The notes under the pieces were generated by a model. That model was not told the DNA's origin and did no database searches. It saw nothing but the letters and a program-made list of their open reading frames with translations. From positions 1-25,467 of the forward strand of contig JBJKXC010000028.1 in the NCBI GenBank assembly GCA_045561735.1: DNA of 25,467 nt, written 5' to 3'. The stretch comes from UBA3537 sp045561735 (GTDB taxonomy: Bacteria > Bacteroidota > Bacteroidia > Flavobacteriales > Flavobacteriaceae). Of the stretch, positions 23,117 to 25,467 are shown in pieces (positions within the stretch are counted from its first letter, which is position 1; the number at the start of each line of letters is the position of its first letter). The translations under genes and the position numbers were made by a program.

Positions 23117-24652
23117 TTAATTTAATTGAGCAATATTCCGCTTTTTAAATTCATTTTCAAAAGCCTTAACAACGTCCTTATAATATGGGTTGCTGGATTG
23201 ATTCACCGTTTCCAATGGATCGTTTTCATAATCGTATAGTTCGGTAGCAATCAGTCTTCCAGTGCGCTCGCCAGTCTTATAATTCATTTGCAGCCATTTC
23301 ACATAACGAAATCTTTCACTGCGAAGAGTATAACCCATCCGTCTGCCCCCCCTAGGGTATTGCGACAAGGCTGCAAAACGCAACGATGTATTGTGATCTT
23401 CCATAAGTGGGACCAAACTTTTACCTGGCAAATGGGCCGGTATATCAAGATTAGTAAGCTCGCAAAGCGTCGGAAAGATATCTACGAATTCTGTAGGAGT
23501 GTTATTTTTACTGGCCGAAAATCCTTGAGGAGATAATATTATCAACGGTGAACGAACAGCCTGCTCAAAATTGGTGTGCTTGGTCCAAAGTCCATGATCA
23601 CCAAGATGAAATCCATGATCACCCCAAAGAATGACCACAGTATTATCTTGAAGTCCCAATTTTTCTAATTTGTCTAAAAGAAAACCTACTTGAGTATCCA
23701 TATAGCTGATAGCGGCCATGTAGCCATGGATTAATTCTTTTTGTTTTTCAGTACTCAGCGGACCTTGTTCAGGAATATCGCTATAAGAACTTATTTCCCC
23801 AAGACTATTGCCTTTGTAGGCGATATCAGCACTGTTTTTTGCCCTATTTTGAAATGCTGCTAGCTCAATGTCTTCTTTACTGTAGAGATCCCAATATTTT
23901 TTAGGGGCTACAAAAGGTAAATGAGGTTTTGAAAAGCCAACAGAAAGAAAAAAAGGTGCTTCTGCTTTAGAAAGTTTTTCAAGCATCCTAACAGCTGCTA
24001 TTGCATTGGCACCATCTCCATATGTGTCATCTGGCACTTCCATACTTTCGGTAGAAGGTCTACACATTGGACCGCCTAAATTAGAAATGGCCTTTGCGCG
24101 CATGTAATTCACTTTGAATTTTTGACCCGCCACTAATTTTTCTGCTTTTTCCCATGCCGAATTGACTTCAGGGTTTGCATATTTTTTTGAATTCACTTTT
24201 AGGTAAGGAATTGACCAAGAGGGTTTATCCATATCTTGGCCATTGTCTACACAACGGTTATCAAAAGTTTTTCCAACCCCAGCGGTTATGTAACCTTGAC
24301 TTTTGAAGTATTGTGGAATGGTAAGAATATCGGGGTTTATATCCCGCATTTTGGTTTTTAAATCCCACACTTGGGTGTAGTCAGGATACATGCCTGTAAG
24401 TAAACTGGCGCGAGAAGGACCACAAATGGCTTGTTGACAAGAAGTATTTAAAAACACAGTTCCCGATTTGGCTAAACGGTCAATATTGGGCGTTTTAATA
24501 AAAGGGTCACCATAGGCCCCCAACATGGGTTTTAAATCGTCTACAGGGATGAAAAGAACATTTTTTTTTTGAGCACCTAAAGTGGATGAAAACAAGATTG
24601 TAAAGCCAATGACTACCAAGCATGATAGAATTGAATTGATACGCTGATTCAT
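23117..24652 (-). CDS. formylglycine-dependent sulfatase (iduronate-2-sulfatase-like, S1)
   Basis: 511 residues with a signal peptide (about 1-27, ending LGA-Q). Signature C77-G-P-S-R81 with formylglycine at Cys77. VDDLKPMLGAYGD (37-49, metal ligands D38 and D39) is characteristic of the iduronate-2-sulfatase-like group rather than arylsulfatase A. WGDHGFHLGDHGLWTKH carries the later metal and substrate residues, and SVGFSKPHLPFVAPKKYWDLY is also typical. Relatives act on sulfated fucans, carrageenans and glycosaminoglycans, so the substrate is a sulfated polysaccharide but not decided. It lies 18 bp after the glycosidase fragment and 9 bp before the second sulfatase: one operon. The different subfamilies suggest removal of two different sulfate positions. 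Confidence 0.92.
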   Translation of the reverse strand: MNQRINSILSCLVVIGFTILFSSTLGAQKKNVLFIPVDDLKPMLGAYGDPFIKTPNIDRLAKSGTVFLNTSCQQAICGPSRASLLTGMYPDYTQVWDLKTKMRDINPDILTIPQYFKSQGYITAGVGKTFDNRCVDNGQDMDKPSWSIPYLKVNSKKYANPEVNSAWEKAEKLVAGQKFKVNYMRAKAISNLGGPMCRPSTESMEVPDDTYGDGANAIAAVRMLEKLSKAEAPFFLSVGFSKPHLPFVAPKKYWDLYSKEDIELAAFQNRAKNSADIAYKGNSLGEISSYSDIPEQGPLSTEKQKELIHGYMAAISYMDTQVGFLLDKLEKLGLQDNTVVILWGDHGFHLGDHGLWTKHTNFEQAVRSPLIILSPQGFSASKNNTPTEFVDIFPTLCELTNLDIPAHLPGKSLVPLMEDHNTSLRFAALSQYPRGGRRMGYTLRSERFRYVKWLQMNYKTGERTGRLIATELYDYENDPLETVNQSSNPYYKDVVKAFENEFKKRNIAQLN

Positions 24653-24670
24653 AATTTAATTTTTTAAAAT

Positions 24671-25467
24671 TTAATATTCCAATACCAATGCTGTATGGCA
24701 GGTGAATTTAGGGATGATTACACTAATATTTTCATTTGATTTAACGATTTCAAGTTCTGTGTTTCCAGGTATTAAATAGGCTTTTTTCACAATTTCACTG
24801 ACGTTTATTTCCACAGTCGTTTCGTAAACTGGTATTAAATCATCTATCACCTGAGCCACTCCACGTTGTATTGGTGAAGCATAAAGCAAATGTACTACAT
24901 AACGGTTTTTTTTCTGGAAAATGTAAAAGGTTGACCCGGCCTGAACTTGGCAAGTCGGTCCGAACCATGGGTACTGTCAACAAAGCATCCAATGTATTTT
25001 TAAAGAGTTCTCTGTGAATCTGAGCACCATACTTTAAATACATTTTATCCAATGCATGTGCTACAACCATTTTATTTCCATCTTTATAGATTGCAGGGTG
25101 AGAAGCGCTTTCTAAATTGTATGGCGTATTTTGATGAGAAGTATAGTGCGCTTTTGTACGACTAAAATAAGGTTCATGGATGCTTGCCAAAATCTCAACA
25201 TCTGCATCGGGTTTAATTTTTATAGCTGGAATGTAATTTAAAAAAGGGGAGCGTACCACATTTCTTGAAAGGGCTTCAGAAACAACTGTATAGTCTACAT
25301 CATAACTGGCTTTACCAAGATAATTGCCACCAACATCTAATGCAAATCCAGAGCAGTCCATTTTAACAGCACCTTGACCAAGTACCAAAAGCTTACCACC
25401 ACCTGCAACAAATCGATTTAAAGTTTCAACATTTTCAGGGCTTAAATTTGGTTTGCTTGGAATGACA
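24671..25467 (-). pseudogene. glycoside hydrolase with beta-galactosidase trimerisation-like domain, frameshifted C-terminal part
   Basis: The gene enters from the right edge; the catalytic N-terminal part is not in the window. The frame is open from 25467 and reads VIPSKPNLSPENV, then FVAGGGKLLVLGQGAV, the fold of the beta-galactosidase trimerisation domain. It goes on to LPSSGRVNLLHFPEKK. In an A8 run (24913-24906, minus strand) the frame is lost and the protein would stop at 24840 after an unrelated tail. Removing one A restores RYVVHLLYASPIQRG and an all-beta C-terminal domain ending LVLEY at 24671. The C-terminal text resembles GHL6/GH151-type putative alpha-L-fucosidases. It precedes the two sulfatases by 18 bp in the same operon. 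Sequencing error, true pseudogene or slippage are all possible; family call is moderate. Confidence 0.65.
24906..24913 (-). other. A8 homopolymer at the frameshift
   Basis: Eight A in the coding strand (GAA AAA AAA CCG in the broken frame). With seven A the frame would read GAA AAA AAC CGT TAT, joining both protein parts without loss. With nine A a TAG follows at once. The run therefore marks the exact place of a one-base insertion or of possible slippage. Confidence 0.7.

Noticed and set aside
1..25467. CRISPR arrays, tRNA or rRNA genes, insertion sequences, phage genes
   Set aside because: No regularly spaced repeats, cloverleaf-like sequences, transposase motifs or terminal inverted repeats were seen on reading both strands.

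Overview
This is an AT-rich stretch of a marine-type Bacteroidota chromosome, most likely Flavobacteriaceae. The signs are type IX secretion (T9SS) C-terminal sorting domains on two proteins, Bacteroidota-style promoters (TTTG, about 20 nt, TAnnTTTG) instead of sigma70 boxes, few Shine-Dalgarno sequences, the DUF6686/DUF6607 families, and sulfatases beside glycoside hydrolases. No rRNA, tRNA, CRISPR array, integrase or insertion sequence was seen. No gene-free stretch exceeds about 160 bp.

Layout, left to right. (1) 1-1067 (+): a GH10 endo-xylanase whose first codons lie outside the window. (2) 3008-1093 (-): a two-gene sodium:monocarboxylate-type symporter (DUF4212 small subunit plus ActP-like large subunit). 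(3) 6163-3080 (-): a tight operon of MbnP, an MbnH-like di-heme cytochrome c peroxidase and a T9SS-secreted YHYH protein. (4) 7287-6370 (-): a DUF6686-like protein and a DoxX-family membrane protein, divergent from a DUF6607 protein (7326-8228, +). (5) 8319-9206 (+): a secreted PHB-depolymerase/feruloyl-esterase-like hydrolase. (6) 13119-9238 (-): housekeeping genes, namely a MutS2-like ATPase without Smr domain overlapping a DCC thiol-oxidoreductase, a small membrane protein and a hemolysin III family protein. (7) 13195-13890 (+): uracil-DNA glycosylase, tail to tail with a SulP anion transporter (16129-13892, -). (8) 16325-18483 (+): an SDR threonine dehydrogenase and Kbl, a two-step threonine-to-glycine operon. 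(9) 18575-21178 (+): a large secreted CotH-kinase/lamin-tail/T9SS protein. (10) 25467-21314 (-): a polysaccharide-degradation operon fragment with a glycoside hydrolase carrying a beta-galactosidase trimerisation-like domain, frameshifted in an A8 run, followed by two formylglycine sulfatases.

How they work together. Both ends carry polysaccharide-degradation genes: xylanase on the left, sulfatases and a glycosidase on the right. The middle is a mosaic of housekeeping genes and envelope functions. The most unusual part is 3080-8228. There an MbnP/MbnH pair (known elsewhere for copper binding through an oxidised tryptophan) is coupled to a YHYH protein exported by T9SS and lies next to DoxX, DUF6686 and DUF6607 genes. 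This could be a copper or redox-metal handling system of the envelope. In addition, the MbnP signal peptide is only complete if translation starts at a non-AUG codon upstream of the first ATG.
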